From NCBI GenBank assembly GCA_035557635.1, contig DATMDR010000046.1:1-64000 (forward strand): a DNA stretch of 64,000 nucleotides. The letters run 5' to 3'. The DNA comes from VRUE01 sp035557635 (lineage in GTDB: Bacteria > Actinomycetota > Thermoleophilia > Solirubrobacterales > 70-9). The translations under genes and the position numbers were made by a program. Below the pieces are notes generated by a model. The model was not told the origin of the DNA. It saw nothing but the letters and a program-made list of their open reading frames with translations, and did no database searches. Positions 57,196 through 64,000 of this stretch are shown piece after piece (position 1 is the first letter of the stretch; every line of letters starts with the position of its first letter).

Positions 57196-58818
57196 TTGCG
57201 CGTAGCGCTTGCCCAGATCGACCCCACGGTGGGCGACGTCGCGGGCAACGCGGCCAAGGTCGCCGAGTGGATCGAGAGAGCCGTCGGCGCCGGCGCCGAC
57301 CTGGTGATCTTTCCCGAGCTCTGCATCCCCGGCTACCCCGCCGAGGACCTCTACCTGAAGCGCCACTTCGTCGAGGCCAACCGGCGCGCGGTCGAGGAGC
57401 TGGCGGCAGGCGTCGGGCCCGGGCTCACCGCGCTGGTCGGGTTCGCCGAGCCCGCCGCCGAGGGCGGCGACTTCCGCCACGCCTACAACTCGCTGGCCGT
57501 GCTCTCCGACGGGGCGCTGCAGGCGGTCTACCGAAAGAACCGACTGCCCAACTACGCCGTCTTCGACGAGCAGCGCTACTTCATCCCCCGGGATGAGCCG
57601 ATGACGATCGAGGTCGCCGGCGCGCGGGTCGGCCTGACGATCTGCGAGGACTGCTGGGTCGAGGGGCCGCCGGCCTCGGTCGAGGCGGCGCAGGGGGCCG
57701 AGCTGATCGCGAACCCGTCGGGCTCGCCCTACCACCGCGGCAAGGGCCGCGAGCGCGAGGCGATGTTCGCCGAGCGGGCTCGCGCCTACGGCACCCACGT
57801 CGCCTTCTGCAACCTGGTCGGCGGCCAGGACGAGCTGGTCTTCGACGGCCACAGCTTCGTGCTCGATCCGAACGGCGAGCCGGTCGCCCGTGCCGCCCAG
57901 TTCGAGGAGGAGCTGCTGGTCTGCGAGATCCCCTCCCCCGCTCCCGGCCCGCTGACCGAGCCGCTCGACGACCTGGCCGAGGTCTACGCGGCGCTCGTCC
58001 TCGGCCTGCGCGACTACGTCGCCAAGAACGGCTTCCAGCACGTCGGGGTTGCCCTCTCGGGAGGGATCGACTCCGCCCTGGTTGCCCTGCTCGCCGTCGA
58101 TGCGCTTGGCCCCCAGCGAGTCAGCTGCGTGATCATGCCATCCCCGCATTCCAGCTCGGAAACACAGCAGGACGCGCGGACTATCGCTGACAATCTCGGC
58201 TGCGATGCGATCGAGATCTCGATCGCCGACGCGATGGCCGAGTACGAGAGAGCCCTGACCGGCCAGCCGGCCCAGCCCTCAGAGCCCGACCTCGCGGCCG
58301 AGAACATCCAGGCCCGGATCAGGGGGAACCTGATGATGGCCCTCTCCAACCGGCATGGCTGGCTGGTCCTGACGACGGGCAACAAGAGCGAGATGTCGGT
58401 CGGCTACGCCACTCTCTATGGCGACATGGCGGGCGGCTTCGCGGTAATCAAGGACGTGCCGAAGACGCTCGTCTACGACCTGGTCCGCCACCGCAACGAG
58501 GCGGAGGGGCGCGAGCTGATCCCCGCTTCGGTGCTGGAGCGCGCGCCCTCCGCCGAGCTGCGCCCGGACCAGCGCGATAGTGACTCGCTGCCGCCCTACG
58601 AGCTGCTCGACCGCGTCCTGGAGGCCTATGTCGAACGCGACCAAGGCCGTGAGGAGATGGTCGCCGCGGGACTGCCGGCCGACGTCGTCGACGAGGTGGT
58701 GAGGCTGGTCGACCGCTCGGAGTACAAGCGGCGCCAGGCGGCGCCGGGGATTCGGATCACGCCGAAGGCCTTCGGCCGCGACCGGCGGTTGCCGATTACC
58801 AACCGCTTCGGCGGCTAG
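57196..58818 (+). CDS. nadE: Glutamine-dependent NAD+ synthetase
   Basis: NadE amidates nicotinate adenine dinucleotide. The N-terminal nitrilase-like glutaminase has Glu in IFPELCIPGYP and Cys in TICEDCW. The synthetase half has the ATP motif ALSGGIDSALVALLA, TGNKSEMSVGYATLYGDM and a C-terminal SEYKRRQAAPG. At 540 residues it is shorter than the mycobacterial enzyme. TTG 57196 has GGAG six bases upstream. A GATACT box at 57155-57160 is the likely -10. Confidence 0.95.
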   Translation: MRVALAQIDPTVGDVAGNAAKVAEWIERAVGAGADLVIFPELCIPGYPAEDLYLKRHFVEANRRAVEELAAGVGPGLTALVGFAEPAAEGGDFRHAYNSLAVLSDGALQAVYRKNRLPNYAVFDEQRYFIPRDEPMTIEVAGARVGLTICEDCWVEGPPASVEAAQGAELIANPSGSPYHRGKGREREAMFAERARAYGTHVAFCNLVGGQDELVFDGHSFVLDPNGEPVARAAQFEEELLVCEIPSPAPGPLTEPLDDLAEVYAALVLGLRDYVAKNGFQHVGVALSGGIDSALVALLAVDALGPQRVSCVIMPSPHSSSETQQDARTIADNLGCDAIEISIADAMAEYERALTGQPAQPSEPDLAAENIQARIRGNLMMALSNRHGWLVLTTGNKSEMSVGYATLYGDMAGGFAVIKDVPKTLVYDLVRHRNEAEGRELIPASVLERAPSAELRPDQRDSDSLPPYELLDRVLEAYVERDQGREEMVAAGLPADVVDEVVRLVDRSEYKRRQAAPGIRITPKAFGRDRRLPITNRFGG

Positions 58819-59219
58819 CGCTTCGGCAGCGGCCTAACAGCGATGGTCATCTGGGCCAGGGCGCAGAGTCTGTCCTGGGCGTCCCGAACCTCGGCGTCCC
58901 AGACCCAGGTGGTGCGGCCGCGGTGACGGGCCTTGGCATGGACTTCGGCGTGGCCCTCGGTGATCGGGCGGATGAAGTTGACGCTGATCGATTGGCCCAT
59001 CGCGGCCATCCCGTCACCAACCACCGTGAGCGCGGTGGCGCGAGAGCAGACGCTCTCGATCAGCGAGGACATCACCCCGCCGTGTAGGAGGCCGACCGGC
59101 TGGCGCAGCTCGTCTCGCATCGTCACTCGAACCCGGGCGTGCTCGGGATCGTCGTCGAGCCACTCGGTGCCGAGCAGGGCGTCGAAGTGGGAGGTCAGTC
59201 CGCGCGGGTCGTCGACCAT
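58815..59219 (-). CDS. PaaI/hotdog-fold acyl-CoA thioesterase
   Basis: The 134-residue hotdog protein has LLHGGVMSSLIESVCSRA, the PaaI-type catalytic helix, and INFIRPITEG-like VNFIRPITEG. It should hydrolyse acyl- or aryl-CoA; the substrate is unknown. ATG 59219 is preferred over 59243 because TAGGGT (minus strand, 59227-59232) ends seven bases before it, as in dut. Its stop overlaps the nadE stop by four bases. Confidence 0.87.
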   Translation of the reverse strand: MVDDPRGLTSHFDALLGTEWLDDDPEHARVRVTMRDELRQPVGLLHGGVMSSLIESVCSRATALTVVGDGMAAMGQSISVNFIRPITEGHAEVHAKARHRGRTTWVWDAEVRDAQDRLCALAQMTIAVRPLPKR

Positions 59220-59267
59220 CGCGAGGACCCTATAGATAGGCATAACTTCAGACGCGCCTTACTGTCG

Positions 59268-59273
59268 TAGGCT
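59268..59273 (+). promoter_or_regulatory. -10 element for leaderless gene at 59283
   Basis: TAGGCT ends nine bases before the GTG at 59283, the same spacing as in the cyclophilin gene. Confidence 0.55.
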
Positions 59274-59282
59274 TCCCGGACG

Positions 59283-60266
59283 GTGGGGATGAGCGACGAC
59301 CAGAAGGCCCTTCTGCGCCTGCTTGCGCAGCGCGAAGAGGGCTATGAGGACATCGCGGCGCTGATGGGGCTCAGCGTCGATGAGGTGCGCCGTCGGGTGC
59401 GCGAGGCCGTGGCGGAGCTGAACGAAACTGCTCCGGCCGCGAAGGACGAGACTGCTCCGGCCGCGGGTCCTGTCGCCGCAGCGGATCGGGGCGCTCCGGC
59501 CGCGGGTCCTGACGCGGCTGTGGAGGAGCCTGCGGGCGGGGGCTCCGCCTCCGTTCTCGGCCCCTCCACATCCACGCCACCCGCGGAGAGAGCACCAGCT
59601 CCAGCCCAGCGAACATCGTCAGCAGCACCGGCTTCCCCGAGACCGACGCCATCCAGGGCCAAGCCGCAGCTGTCAATGCCAAAAGACCGGCGGCGGTTGG
59701 TTGAGCTGATCGGGGGGGCGGTGGTCGTGATCTTGGTGCTGCTCTTTGCCACCGGGGCTATTGACATCAGTGGTGGGGATGACTCGGATTCGGGGTCGGA
59801 CGCGACGAGCGCCGCGACCGATGTCGCGAAAGGCTCGACCAAACTGACCCAGGCGATCCTGCAGCCGGTCGACGGCGGCGACGCCAAAGGCCTCGCCGTG
59901 TTCGCCCGTTCGAAAGGCTCGGTCCTGCTGCTGCTCCAGGCCGAGAGCCTGGAGCCCGCTGGCAAAGGCCAGGCTTACGCGGTCTCGCTCTCCCGCTCGC
60001 CGACCGAGCGGATCCCGATCGCTATCACCAGGGTCCCGCAGTCCGGAACGATCGAAGCGCAGTACCCGATCCCCTCCGAAGCGCTCGGCCTACTGGCAAA
60101 CGGCTTCGACCAGATGGAAGTCTCACTGGTCTCCAACGCGGAGCTGAAAGCGGCGCTGGCCAAAGCCGGCAAAGAGCAGAAAGCGCCCACCTACGCCGGT
60201 GAGGACGTCCTGCGCGGCGAAGTCACCGGACCGATCGTCAACGCCGCCGCGAAAGAGCAGGAATAG
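59283..60266 (+). CDS. Membrane protein with sigma-factor-like HTH and RskA-like domain
   Basis: The 327-residue protein joins three parts. Residues 1-45 resemble a sigma-70 region 4 helix-turn-helix (EDIAALMGLSVDEVRRRVREAV). A low-complexity linker contains family C repeat copy 3. A membrane helix (about residues 141-160) is followed by an extracytoplasmic domain like anti-sigma-K factor RskA (LLLQAESLEPAGKGQAYAVSLS). It could sense an envelope signal and bind DNA or RNA polymerase. GTG 59283 fits the promoter; ATG 59289 is possible. Confidence 0.8.
   Translation: MGMSDDQKALLRLLAQREEGYEDIAALMGLSVDEVRRRVREAVAELNETAPAAKDETAPAAGPVAAADRGAPAAGPDAAVEEPAGGGSASVLGPSTSTPPAERAPAPAQRTSSAAPASPRPTPSRAKPQLSMPKDRRRLVELIGGAVVVILVLLFATGAIDISGGDDSDSGSDATSAATDVAKGSTKLTQAILQPVDGGDAKGLAVFARSKGSVLLLLQAESLEPAGKGQAYAVSLSRSPTERIPIAITRVPQSGTIEAQYPIPSEALGLLANGFDQMEVSLVSNAELKAALAKAGKEQKAPTYAGEDVLRGEVTGPIVNAAAKEQE
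59455..59585. repeat. In-frame GC-rich repeat element (family C, copy 3)
   Basis: Two units (from 59455 and 59493) share CCGGCCGCGGGTCCTG with nusA copy 1. The remainder (CCTGCGGGCG, CGTTCTCGGCC, terminal CCACCCGCGG) matches the copy at 19931-20066. It encodes PAAGPVAAAD and PAAGPDAA in the linker before the membrane helix, the same frame as in nusA and infB. Confidence 0.75.
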
Positions 60267-60290
60267 CACTCGGCTGATCTGGCAGCCAGG

Positions 60291-61916
60291 TCAGCCGAGC
60301 AGCTTGCCGGGGTTCATGATCCCGGCCGGATCGAGCTCGTCCTTGACCGCGCGCAGGACGTCGAGCCCGGTCCTCCCCACCTCCGCCTCCATGTAGGGGG
60401 CGTGGTCGCGGCCGACGGCGTGGTGATGGGTGATCGTGCCGCCGCCGGCGACGATCGCCTCCGATGCGGCTTGCTTGACGGCGCGCCACTGCTCGACCTC
60501 CGCCCCCTTGCGCGAGCGCGCGATGAAGGTGAAGTAGAGCGAGGCCCCGTCGGCGTAGGCGTGGGAGAGGTGGCAGAAGACCAGGCCGGGCGTCCCCTGG
60601 GCCGCCAGCGCGTCGGAGATCGCGCCGCCCACCGAGCGCCGCAGGTCGTTCAACTTCGACCAGGTGTGCGAGGTCTCGAGGGTCTCGACCATCGCGCCCA
60701 TGTCCATCAATGTGTCGCGCAGGTAGGGGCCCTGGAAGCGGCCGTGCTCCCAGGACTGCCCCGCCGACCGGCCGAGGTAAGCGGCGCCGCCGGCGCGCAG
60801 GGCGCGCGAGGCGAGGGCGCGGCGGCGGGCCACCGACTCCTCATCTCCCTCGATCCCGATCACGATCAGGCCGCCACCGCGCTTGCCGCGCAGCCCCAGG
60901 TAGCCGCCAAAGAGCTTGCCGGTGACGCCCCGTGGACCGGAGAGGGCGAGCGAGACGCTGGTCTCCTCCTCATCGGAGACGCGGATCACATCCGGCAGCC
61001 CCGGGCCCTGCGCCATCGTCCTCACGATCTCGGCCCCCGCCTCGAAGCTGTCGGCGATCCAGGCCTCGTAGCGCCGTACCGCCGGCAGCGGGCGCACTCT
61101 GACCGTGACGTCGGGGATTACCCCGAGGACGCCCTCGGAGCCGACGACCAGCTCACGCAGGGCCGGCCCAGCGGCTGTGTGCGGGGTGTCCAGCGTGCGC
61201 AGGTCGCCGGCCGGCGCGACGAGGCGCACCGAGTTGACCACGGCGTCGAAGCGGCCGTAGCCGCTCGAGGCTTGGCCCGCGGAGCGAGTCGCGGCGAAGC
61301 CGCCGATCGTCGCGTACTCGTAGGACTGGGGGAAGTGCCCGAGCGTCACTCCCTGGGCCGCCAACGCCGCTTCCGCCTCAGGGCCGCGCAGCCCGGCGCC
61401 GAGGCAGGCGGTCAGCGAGCGGCGGTCTACCTCGACCGCCCGCAGGTCGGCCAGGTCGAGGCTGACCAGCCGCTCGTGCGAGCCTCGCAGCGGCTCGACC
61501 CCGCCGACCACGCTGGTGCCACCGCCGTAGGGGACCACTGCGACTCCCTCCGCCGCGCAAACCTGGAGGACGCGTCTCACCGCATCGGCGTCGGCCGGTA
61601 GCAGCACGGCGTCGGGCGCCGCCTCGAGCCCACCGCCGCGCAGGCGGGTGAGGTCCACGTAGCCGCACCCCGTCGCGTGGCGGACCCGGTCCTCGGCCGA
61701 GCTGAAGACGCGATCCTCGCCCACCGCCTCCGTCAGGGCCGCCGGCAGCGACGCCGGCTCGGGCAGCTCGAAGCTCTCCAGCTCCGCTGCTAGCGGCGAG
61801 GGCGTCAGCTCGCCGATCCGCTCGCGCAGGGTCGCCAGCGCCTCACTGTCGAGCTCGGGCGCGACCGCCGGGTCGCCCCAGCCCCACCACTTCGAATCCC
61901 GCCTCGGGTCGCTCAC
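60291..61916 (-). CDS. FAD-binding oxidase, alkyl-DHAP synthase-like
   Basis: The 541-residue protein has a PCMH-type FAD domain (VVPYGGGTSVVGGVEP, HFPQSYEYATIGGFAATRSAGQ). Its C-terminal half shows HHHAVGRDHAPY and LDPAGIMNPGKLL. This combination fits the alkyldihydroxyacetonephosphate synthase branch, which forms ether lipids, though actinobacterial members may have other substrates. GTG 61916 overlaps the stop of the SRPBCC gene. Confidence 0.85.
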   Translation of the reverse strand: MSDPRRDSKWWGWGDPAVAPELDSEALATLRERIGELTPSPLAAELESFELPEPASLPAALTEAVGEDRVFSSAEDRVRHATGCGYVDLTRLRGGGLEAAPDAVLLPADADAVRRVLQVCAAEGVAVVPYGGGTSVVGGVEPLRGSHERLVSLDLADLRAVEVDRRSLTACLGAGLRGPEAEAALAAQGVTLGHFPQSYEYATIGGFAATRSAGQASSGYGRFDAVVNSVRLVAPAGDLRTLDTPHTAAGPALRELVVGSEGVLGVIPDVTVRVRPLPAVRRYEAWIADSFEAGAEIVRTMAQGPGLPDVIRVSDEEETSVSLALSGPRGVTGKLFGGYLGLRGKRGGGLIVIGIEGDEESVARRRALASRALRAGGAAYLGRSAGQSWEHGRFQGPYLRDTLMDMGAMVETLETSHTWSKLNDLRRSVGGAISDALAAQGTPGLVFCHLSHAYADGASLYFTFIARSRKGAEVEQWRAVKQAASEAIVAGGGTITHHHAVGRDHAPYMEAEVGRTGLDVLRAVKDELDPAGIMNPGKLLG

Positions 61917-62359
61917 GTCAGTGCCCGCTCAATCCCGTCCAGGGCCTCCTCCAGCGTTTTTGCCTGGCCGCGCCGCATCATCGGCGAGCCAAGCCGCGAG
62001 AGCCCTCGCAGGGACTGGCTGGAGCGGAGCTCGACCGCGGTGCCGTCGCCATCAGGGCGCAGTCCGATCTCGACGCTGGAGCCGCGCAGATGGCGGGCGA
62101 ACGGCGTCCCCTCGACCTGCTGTTCCCAGCCGTAGCGCTCGCTCTCCACCGCCTCGCGACAGCGGAAATCGGCGCGCACGCCGCGCCCCTCAGCCGTTCC
62201 CAGCACGTTGGTCCACTGCGAACCCTCGCCCCTCCCCTCGACGCTCTCGACTCGCACCGTCCGCGGCCACCAGCGCGGCAGGTTGTAGGGGTCGGAGACC
62301 AGCGCCCAGACCTCCTCCGACGGGGCGTCGATCACCCGGCTGCGAGTCGCACGCGGCAC
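61913..62359 (-). CDS. SRPBCC/polyketide cyclase-like protein
   Basis: The 148-residue START-like protein begins ATRSRVIDAPSEEVWALVSDPYNLPRWWP, typical of SRPBCC ligand-binding folds. The ligand is unknown. It starts seven bases after the ftsR stop and overlaps the FAD oxidase gene, so it belongs to the same operon. Confidence 0.85.
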   Translation of the reverse strand: MPRATRSRVIDAPSEEVWALVSDPYNLPRWWPRTVRVESVEGRGEGSQWTNVLGTAEGRGVRADFRCREAVESERYGWEQQVEGTPFARHLRGSSVEIGLRPDGDGTAVELRSSQSLRGLSRLGSPMMRRGQAKTLEEALDGIERALT

Positions 62360-62366
62360 GAGCGCC

Positions 62367-63107
62367 CTAGTCGCCGGCGAGCTGGCGCAGGTCCCTGACC
62401 AGGAGCAGATGCTTCAGGTGGCTGACCGTGGCGGCCAGGCTCTCGAGGCTCTCCAGCGCCTCTTTGCGCCGGTCCGGGTTGCGTGAGCGCAGCGCCGGCC
62501 CGAGCATCGCTTCCAGCAGGTTGGCCTCGCGGTCGGCCGAGGAGCGGAAGATGCGCAGGTTGCGGGCGCCGACCCCGAAGCGGGAGAGCTCGTTGGCGGC
62601 GCGGACGATTTCCCGGTCCGTCTCGTCGTAGACGGTCTTGCCCTCGCGCTTCTCCGGCTGCACGATGCCGAAATTCTCGAGCTCGGCGACCAGCTCCTCG
62701 CGGGCACCGGTCTCTTCGATCACCTCGTCGAGGGTCAGGTAGGCGCGCGAGGTGTTGACGAGGATCGCTCGCCGCACCGCGCCGCCGGAGGGGCGCCGAT
62801 CGGAGCCGCCGCTGGGGACGATGTCGCCACCAGACGCCAGCTCCTGGCGGATCACCCGCAGGGGCAGGAACTCGTCGCGCTGAAGGCGGAGGATCGTGCG
62901 CAGCCGTTCGACGTCCGACTGGCTGTAGAGCCGGTAGCCGCCGGCGGTGCGGCGCGGGGTGAGCAGCTTCTGGTCCTCGAGGTAGCGGATCTTCGAGATC
63001 GAGACGTCGTCGAACTCGCTCTGCAGGATCTTGCAGACGGCGCCGATCGTCAGCGCCTTGCGCGGGCGCGAGTCGCGCTGGCGGGCCTGCTGCTCGGAGA
63101 CTGCCAT
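62367..63107 (-). CDS. ftsR: MerR-family regulator, FtsR-like
   Basis: The 246-residue regulator has an N-terminal winged helix-turn-helix (LTIGAVCKILQSEFDDVSISKIRYLEDQKLLTP, then GGYRLYSQSDVERL). A second helical domain follows. Length and neighbourhood match actinobacterial FtsR (Rv1828-type), which regulates ftsZ in corynebacteria. It lies ten bases downstream of the FHA gene, as Rv1828 follows garA. Confidence 0.88.
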   Translation of the reverse strand: MAVSEQQARQRDSRPRKALTIGAVCKILQSEFDDVSISKIRYLEDQKLLTPRRTAGGYRLYSQSDVERLRTILRLQRDEFLPLRVIRQELASGGDIVPSGGSDRRPSGGAVRRAILVNTSRAYLTLDEVIEETGAREELVAELENFGIVQPEKREGKTVYDETDREIVRAANELSRFGVGARNLRIFRSSADREANLLEAMLGPALRSRNPDRRKEALESLESLAATVSHLKHLLLVRDLRQLAGD

Positions 63108-63117
63108 CGCCGCGCCC

Positions 63118-63594
63118 CTATTTCTCCAGGTAGCTGAGCTTGTACTTGCCGACCTGGATCTCGTCGCCGTCGGCGAGCAGGTGGGACTCGATCCGGCGGC
63201 GGTTGACGTAGGTGCCGTTGAGCGAGCCGAGGTCGTCGATGTAGAGGCCGTCGCGGCGACGCACCAGCAACGCGTGGTTGCGGGAGACGGTGACGTCGTC
63301 GAGGAAGACGCCGGCGTCAGGGCTGCGACCGATGCTGACCCGCTCCTCGGTGATGGTGAAGCTCTCCCCCGCGCGGCCGCCGCCGGAGCGGATCACGAGG
63401 GCGGCGCCGCTGCGGGCCACCGCCTCATCGATGTCGATCGGCTGCATCTCGCCGGTGTCGTCGACGGTGTAGGTCATCGTCGTCGGCTCGTCGCCCTCGC
63501 CCTCGGCGGGACCACCCAGGTAGGCGCCGCACTTCTGGCAGTAGTTGGCGCCCTCGGGGTTGACGAAGCCGCATTCGGGACAGTGGACGGCCAT
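63118..63594 (-). CDS. FHA-domain protein with N-terminal zinc ribbon (GarA-like position)
   Basis: Residues 1-25 form a zinc ribbon (CPECG ... CQKCG). Residues 65-155 form an FHA domain binding phosphothreonine (VSIGRSPDAGVFLDDVTVSRNH, LGSLNGTYVN). GarA of mycobacteria occupies this place and has a threonine pair phosphorylated by Pkn kinases. Here a PTTMTYT segment near residue 40 might play that part. The ribbon is absent from GarA itself. No GarA target enzyme is in the window. Confidence 0.88.
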   Translation of the reverse strand: MAVHCPECGFVNPEGANYCQKCGAYLGGPAEGEGDEPTTMTYTVDDTGEMQPIDIDEAVARSGAALVIRSGGGRAGESFTITEERVSIGRSPDAGVFLDDVTVSRNHALLVRRRDGLYIDDLGSLNGTYVNRRRIESHLLADGDEIQVGKYKLSYLEK

Positions 63595-63609
63595 CGCTCG
63601 ATCCTTCCG

Positions 63610-63879
63610 TCAGGCGGCGGGCTTGTCCTCGGGGGCGCCGGCCGCTTTGCCGGCGAGGATCTCGGTCAGGCGGCTGACGTCGTCGCCGGAGATCAGCGAT
63701 TCGCCGTGCTCGCGCTTCTGGCGCAGGCGGTTGACCAGCTCGGCGCGCAGGATGTCGATCTTGCCGTGCAGGACACGCCGCTTGTAGGAGATCTCGTTCT
63801 CCTCCTCGGTGAGCTTGTCGATCAGGTCCTTCAGTTCCTCGTCGCTGAGGGAACCGAGATCGGGAAAGGTGTCCTCCAT
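63610..63879 (-). CDS. RsiG-like coiled-coil protein with c-di-GMP-type motif
   Basis: The 89-residue helical protein contains Glu27, Ser31, Arg34, His38 and Asp42. These fit the pattern E-x3-S-x2-R-x3-Q-x3-D known from RsiG, the c-di-GMP-dependent anti-sigma of WhiG, except for His in place of Gln. A single motif would require a dimer, as reported for an early-branching RsiG. It is the first gene of the FHA-ftsR operon. An AAGGAG SD precedes the ATG. No whiG gene is in the window. Confidence 0.7.
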   Translation of the reverse strand: MEDTFPDLGSLSDEELKDLIDKLTEEENEISYKRRVLHGKIDILRAELVNRLRQKREHGESLISGDDVSRLTEILAGKAAGAPEDKPAA

Positions 63880-63924
63880 GACGCTCCTTGCTCGGGGTGT
63901 CCACCGGTCGGTGGGTCGCCGCCG

Positions 63925-63969
63925 ATTATAGGTCGCTGAGCCAAACCTTCAACCGAAGGTTGAAGGTTT
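63925..63969 (-). promoter_or_regulatory. Promoter with operator palindrome upstream of the rsiG-like operon
   Basis: On the minus strand a -35 TTGAAG (63947-63952) and a consensus -10 TATAAT (63925-63930) are 16 bp apart. A perfect palindrome with 12-bp arms (AAACCTTCAACC / GGTTGAAGGTTT, 63943-63954 and 63958-63969) covers the -35. This looks like a repressor or activator site. The leader to the ATG is about 40 nt and has an SD. Confidence 0.8.
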
Positions 63970-64000
63970 ACGTGCAGCGCGCACTTCGCGCAGGCCCGTG

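Overview
The window is about 64 kb of GC-rich (roughly 69%) chromosomal DNA from a deep-branching actinobacterium. The best guess is Solirubrobacterales (class Thermoleophilia). The basis is the actinobacterial integration host factor next to gmk-rpoZ-coaBC, the actinobacterial order of the rimP-to-hflX block, an FtsR/FHA/RsiG-like cluster, MurT/GatD, WS/DGAT, a DapL aminotransferase in the lysine pathway, and many genes that appear leaderless. The genus is not determinable from the sequence alone. I saw no rRNA, tRNA, CRISPR array, complete insertion sequence or prophage.

Positions 1-32,920 are almost entirely plus-strand housekeeping genes. They run carB (partial), mihF, gmk, rpoZ, coaBC; rimP, nusA, infB, rbfA, DHH phosphoesterase, truB, ribF, rpsO, pnp; M16 peptidase, dapB, dapA, rnj; a minus-strand two-component system; then ftsK, a RodZ-like gene, cinA, thpR, recA, a small membrane protein, miaB, miaA, a dapF-like gene and dapL. 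The order resembles that of mycobacteria and streptomycetes, but ylxR, thyX, pgsA and recX are absent from their usual places. Several members are unusual: RimP lacks its second domain, NusA carries a zinc-finger-like extension, MiaA lacks its insertion region, miaB is frameshifted in its TRAM domain, and the DapF homologue has serine at both catalytic cysteine positions.

Positions 32,938-50,850 mix strands. They hold a cupredoxin-like lipoprotein, a metallo-beta-lactamase-fold enzyme, an SDR, hflX, dut, a secreted RTX protein, and a four-gene lipid kinase-murT-methyltransferase-gatD operon. Redox and protein-folding genes follow (cyclophilin, peroxiredoxin, VKOR, DsbA-like), then methyltransferases, an SDR and an SCP-type thiolase. 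Positions 50,974-64,000 carry ccdA, a low-GC coiled-coil gene between 14-bp inverted repeats, a cupin, dinB, WS/DGAT, a secreted metalloprotease, nadE, a thioesterase, an HTH/RskA-like membrane protein, an AGPS-like FAD oxidase and the SRPBCC-ftsR-FHA-rsiG-like operon.

The most unusual signal is a set of short dispersed repeats. (1) A nested palindrome occurs twice, with a conserved core but unrelated, self-complementary outer arms (4943-5043 and 37101-37193). (2) A second element of the same design is present as an inverted pair between ribF and rpsO. (3) A GC-rich element lies in frame inside nusA, infB and a membrane-protein gene and forms the tail of a histidine-kinase gene. (4) A repeat of about 58 bp occurs three times just upstream of start codons; in two copies it encodes a micro-ORF joined by stop/start overlaps to both neighbours. 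A separate strong signal is a perfect 12-bp-arm operator-like palindrome over the -35 box of the rsiG-like promoter.
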